From contig BTCW01000015.1 of the NCBI GenBank assembly GCA_033239725.1, positions 8,253,501 to 8,317,500 of the forward strand: DNA of 64,000 bases, in the 5' to 3' direction. Made by a program: the position numbers and the translations under genes. Shown in pieces: positions 1 to 12,659 of the stretch (its first letter is position 1; every line of letters starts with the position of its first letter). The DNA comes from Echinochloa phyllopogon. Its lineage: Eukaryota > Streptophyta > Magnoliopsida > Poales > Poaceae. The notes under the pieces are model-generated. The model saw only the letters and a program-made list of their open reading frames with translations. It had not been told where the DNA came from and ran no database searches.

Positions 1-3000
1 CTTTCCATGCCACAGAGTTCCCTGATCATCAACTCTGAATCCAGGGGCCTTTCCCAATGCAACATTCCCCACAATCTCTCTGATCTTCTCATCCTGCAGC
101 TGACCTCTCCGGATCTCCTGCTCGAGTGTGGGCTCCACTGCCATCTCGGTGATGCTGGTGACGAATCCCAGACTCATCCTCTCAAACTCCCTGCTGAGCT
201 CCTCAGGCAAACAGTGTCCAGTGATCCTGTTCACATAACTCCTCCTGCTCAGAGCATCTGCCACCAAGTTGGCCTTCCCTGGGTGATAATGGATCTCCAG
301 ATCATAATCCTTGATCAGCTCCAACCATCTGCGCTGTCTCATGTTCAGATCCGACTGGGTGAAGACATACTTGAGGCTCTTATGATCAGTGTAAATGTCA
401 CATCTGTGCCCAATCAAGTAGTGTCTCCAGATCTTCAGAGCATGCACCACAGCTGCCAACTCCAAGTCGTGTGTCGGGTAGTTCTGCTCATGCTTCCTCA
501 GCTGCCTGGACGCATACGACACGACTCTGCCCTCCTGCATAAGGACGCAACCCAGCCCTAGACGGGATGCATCGCAGTAGATGGAGAAACTCTTAGCCAA
601 ATCTGGCAATACTAGCACTGGGGCTGTAGTCAACCTCTTCTTCAACTCTTCGAAGCTGTCCTGGCATGCCTCTGTCCACACAAACGGGGCATTCTTCTCT
701 AGCAAAGCAGTCAGTGGCTTAGCGATCCTGGAGAATCCTTCAATGAACCGTCTGTAATAACCGGCCATCCCAAGGAAACTCCTGATCTCGCTCACATCCC
801 GTGGCGGATTCCAGCTCAACACATCGCTGACTTTCTTCGGATCAACTGCCACTCCTCCATCGGACAACACGTGTCCCAGAAATGCCACCTCCTTCAGCCA
901 GAACTCACACTTGCTCAGCTTGGCATACAACTGATGCTCCCGGAGTCTCTGCAGTACCAACCTCAGATGTTCTTCGTGTTCTTCCTCATTCTTGGAGAAG
1001 ACCAGAATGTCATCAATGAATACCACCACGAACTTGTCCAGATAATCCATGAACACGCTGTTCATCAGGTACATGAAGTATGCAGGAGCGTTGGTCAATC
1101 CAAAAGACATGACCAAGAACTCATACAACCCGTACCGAGTGGTGAAAGCGGTCTTAGACACATCTGACGGACGGATCCTCATCTGATAGTAGCCTGAACG
1201 AAGATCAATCTTGGAGAACATGCAAGCTCCTCTCAACTGATCGAACAGATCATCAATCCTTGGCAGCGGGTACTTGTTCTTGATGGTCACTTCGTTGAGG
1301 GCTCGATAGTCCACACACAACCTCTGCGAACCATCCTTCTTGTCGACGAACAGTACTGGTGCTCCCCATGGTGAAGCACTCGGACGAATGTACCCCTTGG
1401 CCAACAATTCGTCCAACTCCTTCTTGAGCTGCTCCAGCTCCTTCGCTCCCATCCTATACGGCCTCTTGGCTATAGGTGCAGTGCCAGGTTTTAGTTCAAT
1501 AATGAATTCAACATCTCGTTCTGGGGGCATACCTGGCAACTCTTCAGGAAACACGTCCGGGAACTGGCTCACCACCCTGATGTCTTGAATTAACGTCCCT
1601 TCAGCTTGATTTGCTTGGCCTTGCTCTGAGGAACTGGCTGCCTGGTACTCCACCTTGTCACCAGACTCCGCTGTCAGCTGAATGGTCCTCGTAGCACACC
1701 TGATCACTGCATCATACCTGGTCATCCAGCTCATACCCAGGATCATATCAAATCCAAGGGTCTCCAGAACTATCGGACCTGCCTTGAACTCTACCCCCCT
1801 TATTATGATGGGGACGTAGGGGCATCGTAGAGTAGCCCGCTGTTCACCTCCTGGTGAGCTTACTAGCATAGTGTTCTTCATGGGTTTCAGAGCTAGTAAA
1901 TTCTTCTTCACAAAAGCAGCAGAAATGAAAGCATGCGAAGCTCCAGAATCAAATAAAACAGTGGCGGGGGTCGAATTGACGAGGAACGTACCCACGATGA
2001 CATCAGTAGCTGTCTCTGCGGTCTCTGCACTGGTGTGGTTGACCTTGCCCCGAACGAGAGCCTGCGGAGCACGACCACCCTGCTGCTGACCCTGCTGCTG
2101 CCCAACTCTCTGAGTACTGCCCTGCTGCTGCTGTCCGGCGGCGTTCTGAGTCTTCTTGGGGCAGGCATTGGCGAAGTGTCCCTGCTCGCCACAGTGGTAG
2201 CACACTCTTGGTCCCACTGGCGTTGTGTTGACTGGGCTGATGCGCTGAGCTGGACCTGGCTGCACCTGGCTGCGCTGAGCTGGACCCATCTGTGGCTGAC
2301 CCTGAGGACGCTGCTGCTGTGGCGCCCGAGGAAACTGAGGACGCTGCTGCTGGAACTGGCCACGACTGAGCAACCCAGACTGGCCCTGGAAGCGCTGCTG
2401 GCCTCCCACCTGCTGACTCTGGGGGGGTGCGAAGCGCGGACGACTGCTGCTGCCCGCCTGCTGTCCCTGAAGCTTCCTCTTCTTGTCCTCCATCTCACGG
2501 CGCTTGTGCTCCAACATCAGAGCGCCGTCCACCAGCTCGTGAAAGGTCGGGAACTTGGTGCACATGAGCTGGTACTAGAGAGCATCCTGCAGACCATCAC
2601 GGAACCTGGCCTGCTTCTTCTGATCAGTGGCCACGTCCTCTGGAGCGTAACGGGCCAACGAAACGAACTTGTCACGGTAAGCCGTGACACTCATCCCTTC
2701 CTGCTTCAGAGCCAGGAACTCCTTCTTCTTCAGGACCATCAAAGCCTCCGGCACGTGGTGTGCACGAAAGCTGCTGCAGAACTGCTGCCAAGTGATCTGA
2801 GTACCGGCCGGGCGTGAAGACTGGTACGAGTCCCACCAGTCCAACGCCGGCCCCTGAAGCTGTCCTCCGGCGTACAGTACCTTCTCTCTATCATCGCACT
2901 GGGCGATGTCCAACTGCCTCTCCACTGCCTTGAGCCAGTCATCTGCCTCAAGGGGGTCACTGGCCCTGCTGAAGGTCGGCGGGCGTCCCTTCAGAAACTC

Positions 3001-3207
3001 GCCCCTCTTGTCTCTGGGCGGTGCAGCTGCCTGGGGATGATGCTGGCCCTGCTGGATCAACCTCATGGTCTCTGCCATCTGCTGCATCATCTGAACTTGA
3101 GCATACATCAACTGCTCAATGGTGGGGATCTGATGGTTCGGATTCAGGTTCGGGGGCGGGTTCTGGTGCGGCGGCTGTTCGCCCGCATTGCCCCCGGGGT
3201 GAGCCAT
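1..3207 (-). pseudogene. gag-pol polyprotein (partial, one in-frame stop)
   Basis: Single minus-strand frame. Gag starts at 3207 (MAHPGGNAGE...) and shows the retrotransposon gag core (DWWDSYQ, RFRDGLQDA). A TAG at 2575-2577 replaces the Gln of the LQYQLM motif. The frame then stays open to the window edge. In order after the stop it carries a CCHC knuckle (CYHCGEQGHFANACPK), an aspartic protease active site (LFDSGASHAFI), a reverse transcriptase with FIDDILVFS, and RNase H (YCDASRLGLGCVLMQ, then YASRQLRKHEQNYPTHDLEL). It runs out in the linker before the integrase zinc finger. The product would make the virus-like particle and copy the RNA to DNA in the cytoplasm. The only break seen is CAG to TAG, a C-to-T change in a CHG methylation context. 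Many ORFs on the plus strand here are antisense shadows. Confidence 0.9.
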
Positions 3208-3521
3208 CTATAATCACAAAGGTTAGATATTAGAGGATTAGTACGAGAGAAAACATAAATATAACCCCCGGCTATCTAAACAATAAAGTCCTTAAGCCTT
3301 ATACCTATATCTAGATGGTCGCAGACAGGTGTCTACGCCCATCACAATCATTACAAAGAACCAAATCAAACATATGCATAATAACAATAAGTACAAGCAG
3401 GTAAAGGCATAAATTCACACAAGACTCGACTGTTAGATTTTTAAAATTTTAAAACAGGGGGGGGGGTCTCCTAGTAATTTGTCAACCGTACTATCTAGGC
3501 TGCGTTCCTACAGTCAGCACG

Positions 3522-3533
3522 GCTCTGATACCA
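3522..3533 (-). other. primer binding site (tRNA-iMet) of element 1
   Basis: Read on the minus strand the bases next to the LTR give TGGTATCAGAGC, the classic complement of the 3' end of plant initiator tRNA-Met, where minus-strand DNA synthesis starts. It lies 3 bp inside the LTR end at 3537. The leader to the gag start is only about 315 bp, in contrast to the 1.8-kb leader with an extra ORF in the element at 25229-36189. Confidence 0.9.
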
Positions 3534-3536
3534 ATC

Positions 3537-6500
3537 TGTCACACCCGGATTTACTCAAAACCCGACTGTGGCCATATGTGTGCCCAGGAAGTCCACAAAC
3601 ACATATAGCGAACAAATATGGTAAAAATCAGAGTACAATGCTTAATTAATCAACATAAAGTAGCGATTACATCAGAGTTTTGCATAAATGAAATACATGG
3701 ACAGCGGAAGACTAATACATCTCTCTAAGCGTAGCCGCAATCCCACAGGGACTCTGACTGGGAGAACGCCAACTCAGAAGTACGGCAAGTCCTCGGGAAA
3801 CTCCACCTCATAATCAGCCTGACTCCAATCTGTTACCCGTCCGGGATTTTGCCCAAAATGATGATAGTAGCAAGTATAAGTAACAGAATTACTTAGCAAG
3901 TATAGCACGGGTTATGAAGGCTCAAAAAGGCTAGACTCTGGCTTAACTGCATTAGCACTTTTAGTTGGTTCGTTTTAACTTTATCCAAGTTACTACAAGT
4001 GAATGAGAATCCCAATTGTAACCCAATTAGATAGTGTAAGTGACATTAGAATAGTAATAAATTCCATATTCTAATCAAAAAGGATCCAGGCCGCTCGTGA
4101 CCCTGAGCAAGGCTATCATGATAGATCGTACACTCTGCAGAGGTTTCGCCCTTTACCCACCAGTCGCGTAAAAGTTCAAAAGAACTTTGCACCCAACCAC
4201 GCACATCAACACTTCCGAGGTGTGACTGCATAGGGACGCTACGAGGCTTTCACAAGACACCCTAACAAGTCAGTAGCCGCTGGAGTACTATACGGTGGTG
4301 AAAACTTAGGCACCGAGATCGACGTACGCCCACGGAGTCACACCGTGAGGGGGTCGATGGCGTCCGGAGCGCGGGTATCCCACCCATACTGCGCAACGTG
4401 CAGAGTTCTCAATCGCTGAGACTCCTACACGGGACTGGGTCTAACGTGACCTAGCCGACGGGGCTACCGTCCTCGGTGGAATCGGAGATCACCCAGCGCC
4501 GTACCTCCCACAACGCCGTTGGCCCCTCGGTAACTACTGCCAAGCTAGAGACGTACAAGCTACTTGACCAAGACCAGAGCCCATATAGTTCCGGCGGTGG
4601 CGACAGGCTCCTGGGTTGCCGCTTTAAGAACCGGTCCTTAGAGGGAGACACTAGAGCAAAGCACACAGCACATGCTCTAGCCCCCTAGTCCAAGTTGCTA
4701 AAAAGCAAGTTTTATCATTAATGTTGAAGTGGACCATTAAGTCAATATTAACAATTAAGTAAAGGTGACAGTAATTGCGCCTAGCAAAATACTACCCAAA
4801 TGCATAAACCCATAGGAAAACAAGGACAGGGAAATAAATGCTAGGAAATAACCTTAATGGTAAACAATATTAGACACATGCATATGTAATGAACAGTGTA
4901 TTAAATGTGAGATAGGTAGCAAGGATTGTCCGTGCTATAACTTGCCTTCCTCGGAGTAAGGCTGCTGCTGAAACTCCTGCTCCGGCACGTCCTCAACGTA
5001 CTCGTAGTCCAATGCTACGGGCTCACCGACTGGACACGAACATCACGCACGCATTCCAAAACAATCATCACATGCAAACATAATTAATCTATTAGAAACA
5101 GTACACCAACAGTAAAAACAGTACAAAAAACAGGAGCTAGAAATATTCTACGCGTCGCTACGAACACATGAGCGCGAAAATCACGCAAAACGGAGCTAAA
5201 ACGCGAAAGTTATAGCGTTTCTAAGATTCGGGGGCTTGCTGGCAAAGTTTTAAAATTTCCAGGGGCTTAAACGAATAAAACAGGACCTATTTGTAAATAT
5301 TTTTGAATTAAATTTGGACCGCGGGTTAATTTCAGAAAAAGTCAAGGGCTCTTTAGCAAGATTGCCAGCGCTGACCGTTATCCCGGGAGTTGACCCGCGA
5401 CGTGGCGCGCTGTGGGCCGCTGGATCTAGATCGGGCGGTCCAGAACAGTCTGGCTCGCCGGAGAAGAATGGCGCGCGGCGGCGCCGGCCCGGCCGACGGC
5501 GAACTTCGCCGGACTTGGCAATATCTCGCGCTACGAGGCTCGGTTTTGAACAAGGTCTAGTCCTATGGCTTCAGGGGATCAAGGCGAGTCGGCCTGGGGG
5601 GTTTAGGACGCGGGTCGGCCGACGAGATGGCCGGACGGCTGTGCGCGGCGGAGCGGAGCTCCGGTGAGCCGCGGGGAGGGGTTTCCAGGGTGTGTTTGGG
5701 TCGGGTTTTTGGCTTGGGAGCTGCTGGGGAGTGTCGTGAGCGCAACCATGGTGAACCAGACGTGCATTGGGTGGTGTGGCGCCCGGACGACGAGGACCGG
5801 CGGTCGGCCGACGGCGAGGATCATGGAAACATGTGCTACGGTGCCCTAACGCGCGAATTGGGGAGCTGGGAAGCTGAATTACCTCCCAAGGGTGCCCCTG
5901 GCGCGTGGAATCGGCCGGAGCCGGTCCAACGTGGAGGGTCGGTGAGCGGCGGCGGAGCTTGTCGTCGGTGTTCGCCGGGGACGGAGCTCCGGTGCTCGGG
6001 AGGAGTCCTGCAGCAGCTCGGCGCGCTCCACGAGGCTCGGTGAAGGCTCTGGTGGGGTCGAATTGGCCGGAGGAGGACCGGAGCAGCTCGACGACGAGCG
6101 GCGGCGAAGATCGAGCTCGGCGGCTCGGGAGCGGCGCGTTCGGGGCTGTGGCGGCGCTAGGGCTGGGGCGTTGGGGGTGAGAGGAGCGGGGCGTGGCGCT
6201 CGGCCGGATTAAGAAGGCAAGGGGGGCGGTGGGGCCTCGGCGTGCGGGCCGACCGCGGCAGCCGCGCCATTAGCGGCGGCTCTGGAAGGAAAGCCGGAGG
6301 GGAAAGAAGGGGAAGGTGACGCAGGCATGACGCCAACGCACGCGTGGGGCCAAGATGGCAGTGACACAGGGAGGCGGGGCGCGGGAGCGGCTGGGCGAGC
6401 TGGGCCGGTTCGGCTGCTGGGCCGCGCGGAGGAAAAAGAAAGGGCCCGCCGGGGAAAAGGAGAGGGGAGAAAACGGCCCGCGGGAAAAAAAAGAAAGGAG

Positions 6501-6863
6501 AGAGAGAAAAGGGAGCGGGCCGACTGGAGGTGGGCTGGACCATGAGGAATAGTTGAGGGGTGCACAGTGGACTTCGGAAATAAGACCAGGGAGCAAAAAC
6601 GAACTATGGGCTTAAAAACTTTTCTAGAGCTTCAAACAAAGTGATTCAAATTCGATTTTAAATAAATTTAAATTCTTGATTGAATCACAAGCAATACAAA
6701 AATAAATGCAGCAGCATGAATGCAACAATAAATGTTTCTAACTCTTATATTTGATTTTAAATTTGTGAAAATTATTATTTAGCCTTTATAAAACAGGTGG
6801 AAGCAATAAAGAATTAATTAATTGCCAAAAAAAATTTTAAATTTGAGTATTTTGGGTGTTACA
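3537..6863 (-). repeat. 5' LTR of element 1 (3327 bp)
   Basis: Bounded by TGTCACACCCGG at 3537 and GGGTGTTACA ending at 6863, i.e. TG...CA ends with the TGTAACACCC / GGGTGTGACA pattern. A GC-rich block (about 5380-6560) gives many long spurious ORFs on both strands, and an AT-rich tail follows. Blocks at about 3920-4700 match, in inverse orientation, 12660-13480 of the solo LTR, so the two belong to related families. I see no protein-coding signal in the LTR. Confidence 0.88.
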
Positions 6864-7072
6864 CTACCGGCTACCACAGCTTGCGTTGGGCTTGGCCGAA
6901 GGCATGGACGTTGCCTTTGTCAGGGTTTCGGCAAAACGCCATCTTGATAGCCAGGTGGTCCATGATTTTGTTTTAGGAATGGAGAATGCTTTACTAATGC
7001 TTTTGTGATAAAAAATTATTAAGAGTACACATATGCATTTGCAATCCCCAACAACAAAATAACTTTTGCTCA

Positions 7073-7795
7073 TTACCCAACTATTGGGACTTGGAACACT
7101 GTAGCATTATCATAGTCACAGCCAGCATCACAATTCATAATGAGCCTAACACGATTGCAGCAATACTTGTCAGCAACAATGGCATCTTGTGTAGCATAAT
7201 CCACAGCCTCTATATAAGGATTCTCTCTCCGAATCACAACTTTTGCGTCCTTGCCTTTCTTTCCCACCAGCTCGGGCCAGGAAAACGTGTTCCCACGGCA
7301 CTTGGGGTTCGAAGGATTATTTTCTTGGCAGACCCATTCAAGATGGTATGACATGGTTGCAAGTTTTTCTTGTAGGTGGTCCTTGATGGGGGTGCCTGTT
7401 CAATCAATTTTAATTAAAAAAGACTTAAACCAGGAACCAATAACCACATGCACTTGGTGCACAGAGAATAAGCCATGTGACCATATTCGTACCGGTTGAT
7501 GCCGGAGGCTTCCCAGGGTGACGATGATGGTGGTGATGGTGGTACTGGTGGTGGTGGCCGCGGTGCAATATTGGCAGCGAGAATTCACTGGCATAAGTTT
7601 GGCCACCTGCATATATCAAATATAATGTATAAGTTGATTTCAAGAAGCCATGTGACCATGTTATTATATGTTGGTGGTGTTGAGGTATTTGAGCTGCGAA
7701 ATTGCTGGGTTTTCTTGATTATCATGCTTACCGATGCCCAAGAGCAGCACGAGTAGGAGAGAGACGATGGACATCGCCGAGGTGTTGCGAGGCAT
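7073..7795 (-). CDS. secreted potato inhibitor I (subtilisin/chymotrypsin inhibitor)-like protein with His-rich N-terminal segment
   Basis: Three-exon model on the minus strand: exon 1 7795-7732, exon 2 7606-7493, exon 3 7395-7073. All junctions are GT-AG, the frame is kept (phase 1 at both introns) and the product is 166 aa. Residues 8-21 are a hydrophobic signal peptide (SIVSLLLVLLLGI). Exon 2 encodes a mature N-terminus with 11 His in residues 36-51. Residues 98-166 match the inhibitor I fold: SWPELVGK near the start, NRVRL at 140-144 in the scaffold strand, and the terminal VPIVG. Six Cys (82, 92, 138, 139, 148, 152) suggest disulfides. By counting back from RVR the reactive P1-P1' would be Asp135-Lys136, or Ala134-Asp135 if one residue is inserted. 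The family blocks serine proteases of herbivores and microbes in the apoplast or vacuole. The His tract is not usual for it. A TATA box lies about 70 bp upstream. I see no break. Confidence 0.85.
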
Positions 7796-7863
7796 GGATA
7801 CAAGCTGGTTGAGGGTGACAGGGAAGAGCTAAGTTGATGCCGGTTGGTGTCACTGAGTGCGTC

Positions 7864-7871
7864 TATTTATA
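7864..7871 (-). promoter_or_regulatory. TATA box of the inhibitor gene
   Basis: The minus strand reads TATAAATA about 70 bp 5' of the ATG at 7795, a normal plant spacing that leaves a short 5' UTR. It supports the chosen start and the view that the gene is a working unit. Confidence 0.7.
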
Positions 7872-7876
7872 GGCAA

Positions 7877-9265
7877 TAATGCTAGGGGGAGCTCAAAGTG
7901 GACGCGCATCCTGGATGGTATGTGTTTCTTTTTTTGACACATCCTGGATGGTGTTGAATCAAGCAATATAGGTACCTAGTCCTACACCTGCTATGCATGC
8001 ATCTTTGGCAGGAAGTTAATTTGCGCTTATACAGTATACATACCTAGTATGTTTGAATTGTTGGTAGGAAATTAATTTGGTCGCCATGGCATTCTTGCAG
8101 AAATTAATTCCTGCCATACTATTACTACACCTACACATGGTATGTATATATGTATCGTTAGCAAGAAATTAATTCCTGCCACCTCGTGAAATTAAGGGGT
8201 AGGCGTTACTTGATTTGTACAATACACCGAAGGTTAAGGTGGTGAATAATTAGTTTTCTGTTTTTAAGAACTACTTTTGGTGGATTTTCAATCTTCCAAC
8301 GTCTAACTTTCTATCATGGTAAGATTGTGATTCATCCAGCTTAGTTGTTGAAATATATTATTGGCATATATTAGGAGTTAGGGAGCGTTGGTCCATATAT
8401 ATGATCCAGCCTATTCATGCTCTTTCTAGGCCTTCTTATGACCATTCATGGGATCCAATCCATTTGTGCCAGAACAAGTCCTACTTACGTCCCTGGACAA
8501 TGGATCGAGTTTGCGTTTTCACCCTAGAATCGAAAACCGTCTAAACAAACTCTTGTACTCCCAAAACCAGACATCTGACCTCTCTCACTCAAAACCAGAC
8601 TAGTTTTATCCTACGTGGCGCCAAGTCAACCATACTATATGGTGTCACATCATCCTTAAGGGATATCAATTGGACTCCGCATGATGGTTCAAGAGTCAAA
8701 TGAACCTTATCAAAAAATATTATTTTTCATAGAAAGATGTACAATTGAAAATCCTAAAATCTGGTTTAATCTTAGAAAATTTGTTTCAGATTCAAGAAAT
8801 ACAAAACAAATATCATATTTTTTCTAAAATCATGCTCTATCTCTTAATATATAACTTTTATATATTTAGATCTTTGTTAAAATGGACTTTGTCAAAAACA
8901 AAGTTGCATTTGTAGGCATGTTTTAATTTTTCATTTGACGGAGTAAACCTTATTTCCCATATGCAGAAAAAACAATGATGTTTGTGCCTAACGTGCGATC
9001 CATTTTATTCATCTAGAGCATGCATTATCATTATTCATTACTGTTCAACGGTGGACAACACCGTACCACCCTTTACAGGTAAGCAGGCTAGACCAAGAAC
9101 TACTTACATTACATTATGATAGCTCGTGTGTTTTATCTTTTGCGGTGATCATGAAAGCATCCATTGTCATTTCATTTTTTGTTTAACTAAATTGAGATTA
9201 CTGAATAAATTCTTGCAAGGGGCACTGGACAATTTTCCTGGTACCCTGCAAAACCATTCTATTAT
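7877..9265. other. AT-rich intergenic DNA, nothing recognised
   Basis: Promoter-distal flank of the inhibitor gene, up to the solo LTR. It holds a few short diverged motifs repeated in both orientations (AATTAATTCCTGCCA-like at about 8000-8180), perhaps the remains of a small MITE, but no ends or target duplication could be defined. No coding signal. Confidence 0.5.
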
Positions 9266-11199
9266 ATTTATGTCACACCCTGAAATTTTTGGATTTCAGG
9301 ATGTGATTTTGAAGAATAATTAAATAAAGAATTTCTCATAATTTTCAAATTTTTCTCAACTATATTTAATTTGCAGGGAATTTAGTACAGGGAAAACCAT
9401 TATTCTAAATTAAATTAAAACAATGTAGGTTTAATATTGAGTGCCTTGCATTCATGCTGCTGCATTGAGTTTTGTTTGCTAGTAGTTCAAATAAGAATTC
9501 AAATCTAGTTTAAATTCGAGTTTGAATTGCTTTTGTTTGAGCCTTAGAAAAGTTCTTTCAGCTAGAGTTCGCTTTCACTCCCTGAGCTTTTCCCTTGGTC
9601 TGCTTTTGCCCCTCCTCTTTTCTTCCCTTGCGTCCCTACTCTTCCGGCCCATCGCCCCGAGCCGGCCCAGCCAACCCGCCACACGCCTCCGGCGTCTCCC
9701 TAGCCCAGCAGTCGCCCCAGCCCACCTACAACTCTCCGGCCCAGGTCCCTCTACCAGCTAGCCTGGCCCGCCTCCCCCTTCTCGCCGCTCCAGCCCAGCC
9801 GCCTCCCCGCGGCCCATCACTCCCCGCCCCGCGGCCCACCCAACGCGCCCCGGCCCAAGCTGCGCCTCCCCACCCCTGCGCTGAGCCGCAACGCCACCGC
9901 ACCTAGGCGTGCGTGCCGGCCGCCCTGGGCGTTAGTGCCACACCGGCGCCCGATGCCCCGCCGCACCCCCTTTGACCCAATTTAAGCCGCCGACCGCCGC
10001 CCCTCTCGACACCAAGCCGAAGCCCACCGCCTCCTCTACCACTGCCCCTTCACTCTCTGCGCGCCGCCGTCGGAGATCTTAGCGCCGCCGGAGCCATTGC
10101 CGCGAGCTTAAGCACCGCCACGATTCCTCGCATCCCGGCGCCTTTGGAGCCAGCTGCCGCCACCAGAAGCTTCGCCGGGACGAGCTGAAGCTTCGCCGCC
10201 GCCTCTCGTCGCCATCGGGCCGCCGAAACACCATCGCCGGTGTGAAAGCCGAACCACCGCCGACCATCTCCGTTCCCGGCCATCGTCGTCGCCCCTCCCG
10301 TCGTGGTGAGCATCTCTACGAACTCGCAGTGATCCCCGCTCCCTGCTCCCCACCTTCGCCAGAACCCTAGGCCACCGAATCGCCGGCGAGCCGAGCCTCC
10401 AGAAGCGCCGGCAAGCTGCCCCTGTCCTGTATCGAGGAAGAAGACGGCGGTTTTACAGTAAGGCCCCGAGGAATTGCGAAATCTTTAGACTAGTTCATGT
10501 GTCCCGCGCAAGTTGCAGAAAACCCCTTAGATCTATTAGAACCTTGCAAACCAGTCCAAGCCGTGACCTTTAGCAGATCTAACCCTGAGCTTTTACCTAT
10601 TCCCTAGTACTGTTTAGTGTGCCATGCGAATCTTACCAGCTAACCCTTAAGGTCTATGGTTAATTACGACTAGGTCCCTACAACCTTGTTTAGCCCATAG
10701 AATCTGCGTTTCAATTCCGATTTAATCCGTTTTCGTTACGTTAGATTCATGCCAACTTAAACAATGCGTTAGCACTGTTATTCACATATCCTTTATTTCT
10801 GAAATTAATTTATTTAATAAAAGACCAATTACATGTGTTTTCTTAAATAAAATCTAATTAAGGTTTACACATCGGTTTTCCTTATTAATATTAATATGAT
10901 TAATATTTATTCAATGAGTTTTGTAAATAAAATTTAACTAAGTTATATCTCGGTTTTTGTACACTAATATTAATATGATTAATGATAACTCGCTTTTTAA
11001 TTAAAAGCTAATTAGAGTTAAACTCCGAGTTTTTATAAATAAATGCTAGTTTGATTAACACTTACATAAATATGTTGTGTAAATAAAGTTTGTTAGTCCA
11101 ACACGACATATGATCATTTTTTTTCGATTAGGTGCTCTCACATATTTTATTTTAAGTTAATATTTAATGTGATATAATTTTAAGTTAAAAAATTATAAA

Positions 11200-11977
11200 G
11201 AGTAAATCACACCCACCATACAATAACTTGTATGGTTGTATCACTTTGATCCAACAAGTTGTAAAACGCTCAAACATATGCATAAACTCGTCAAATATAG
11301 TCATGTAAGGTCATATGTACACCACTGATTGTATTTCTCCACGGTAAAAACAATCAAAATACTTAAGAGTCAGAGACAAAAGTGTTTCTGCAACCATTCT
11401 TTCATCACGGTAGGAGTAAATGTATAAGTAAGGGAGCATACACTTAATAACGTTGTTTACAGCTAATAAAAACCCCACTAGTGTCAAATCCACAAATACC
11501 AAGCAAATAGTTCTACATTTGACATTAAAGTTTTCATAGCGTTACAAGATGAAAATGTACCAGAATCCATGAGCCATGCAAAACAGTGATCGGTGAAAAG
11601 AGTATATATAATAAAGCAGTTAGCATCATCTGCAAGAGCCGAGTTAACATTGCATTATCACGAGAGTGCATCTAAAATAAATGTATCGAAGAATTTTTTT
11701 GTGAAGGAAAAAATATTTAAATGATGGCAATGTAACTATATTTGCTCTACCTATGTATAAACTGCATGATCTATTGTTCTATAAAATTCTAAAATACGCT
11801 CAGACCAAAGTGTCTTGTGTCATGCTGGCAAAAATATGATCGGTTGTATATATGTCAATATGTGACTTTATATGCACACAAGTGACAATTTTATGTATCT
11901 ATTTGCATGTTTTTCAACTTCTTAGACCAAAGTGATATAATTTTACAAGTTGTTGGATGGTGGGTGTAATTTACTCA
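11200..11977. mobile_element. non-autonomous MULE-type element nested in the solo LTR
   Basis: About 50-bp terminal inverted repeats: the left end starts GAGTAAATCACACCCACCAT, and the reverse complement of the right end starts GAGTAAATTACACCCACCAT, with further matches to ATCACTTTG. It is flanked by a perfect 9-bp direct repeat AATTATAAA (11191-11199, 11978-11986). A 9-bp duplication and long inverted repeats are diagnostic of the Mutator superfamily. No transposase is present; the one short ORF inside (11311-11502) looks random. Confidence 0.9.
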
Positions 11978-12659
11978 ATTATAAATAAAATGTGATTAGG
12001 TTCCACCTCGGTTTTATAAAAATCAAATATAATTTAAATTAACTATAACATAAGGTGTTTCTCTAAAATATCCTTTATATTATTTTTTATTAAAATAAAT
12101 GAAGAGTATAGGCTTTATTTTCTTTTATATAATTTAAATCTTCCGATAGTTGTATCTTTTCAACCGTAGCTCCGTTTTCAATGATTCTCGCGCTCACGTG
12201 ATCCTAGAATCGAGCCCTATCCTTTAGTGCGCTCTTTTAAAGCTTTTATTTTGATTGGTGTACTGTTCTTATTTGTATATTGTTTGCTTGCTTGTTTAGC
12301 TGCATGTTGTGCTCGATGATTGCTGCGAGTAGAGGAACGTCATCGAGAGATTTCAAGCAGAAGAGTCTGAAGATCAAGATTTGAAGACTATGAGTAATTA
12401 TAATGGATTTGAGGTAAGTTATAGCACGGACAATCCTTGCTACCTAAACACACTAACTACATACATTTACTTTCATATGCGTGTGTCTAAATTGATGTCA
12501 TATTAAGGTTGTACCTAGTTTGTCTACTCCTATCCTTTGATTACCTTGGGTTTATGCATATGGGTAAATTTTGCTATGCGCAGCTACTGTCACCATTATT
12601 TAATTGTTAATTCTGACTTAATGGTTCACTTCAATATAAATGATAAAACTTGCTTTTTA

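Larger units (their letters stand above)
1..6863 (-). mobile_element. Ty3/gypsy Tekay/Del-type LTR retrotransposon, 5' part (runs off left edge)
   Basis: Seen: on the minus strand the order is 5' LTR (6863 to 3537), a tRNA-iMet-type primer site, a short leader, then gag, zinc knuckle, protease, RT and RNase H up to the window edge. Integrase and the 3' LTR must lie left of the window. The host side after the LTR begins CTACC (6864-6868), the expected 5-bp target duplication; its partner is outside the window. Family knowledge: LTRs over 3 kb with TGTAACACCC-type ends and this gag-pol order are typical of the Tekay/Del chromovirus clade in grasses. The chromodomain that would prove the clade is not in the window. 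The assignment rests on close similarity to the element at 25229-36189. Confidence 0.92.

Noticed and set aside
1340..1588. Plus-strand ORFs across 1-3200 and 29054-30633
   Set aside because: Antisense shadows of the minus-strand gag-pol frames.
2575..2577. Programmed stop-codon readthrough between gag and pol of element 1
   Set aside because: The bases after TAG do not match a known plant readthrough context, and the aligned relative has no stop at that codon; simple mutation is more likely.
5314..6596. Long overlapping ORFs on both strands
   Set aside because: They lie in the GC-rich part of an LTR; low-complexity Arg/Gly/Pro composition and no domain.
6862..6960. CACTACCGG at the edge of element 1 looks like a CACTA end
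   Set aside because: The first CA belongs to the LTR terminus (TGTTACA) and CTACC is its expected target duplication; no subterminal GCCGAGTG units or partner end follow.
9522..10353. Pro/Arg-rich ORFs
   Set aside because: Inside the solo LTR; composition artefacts.
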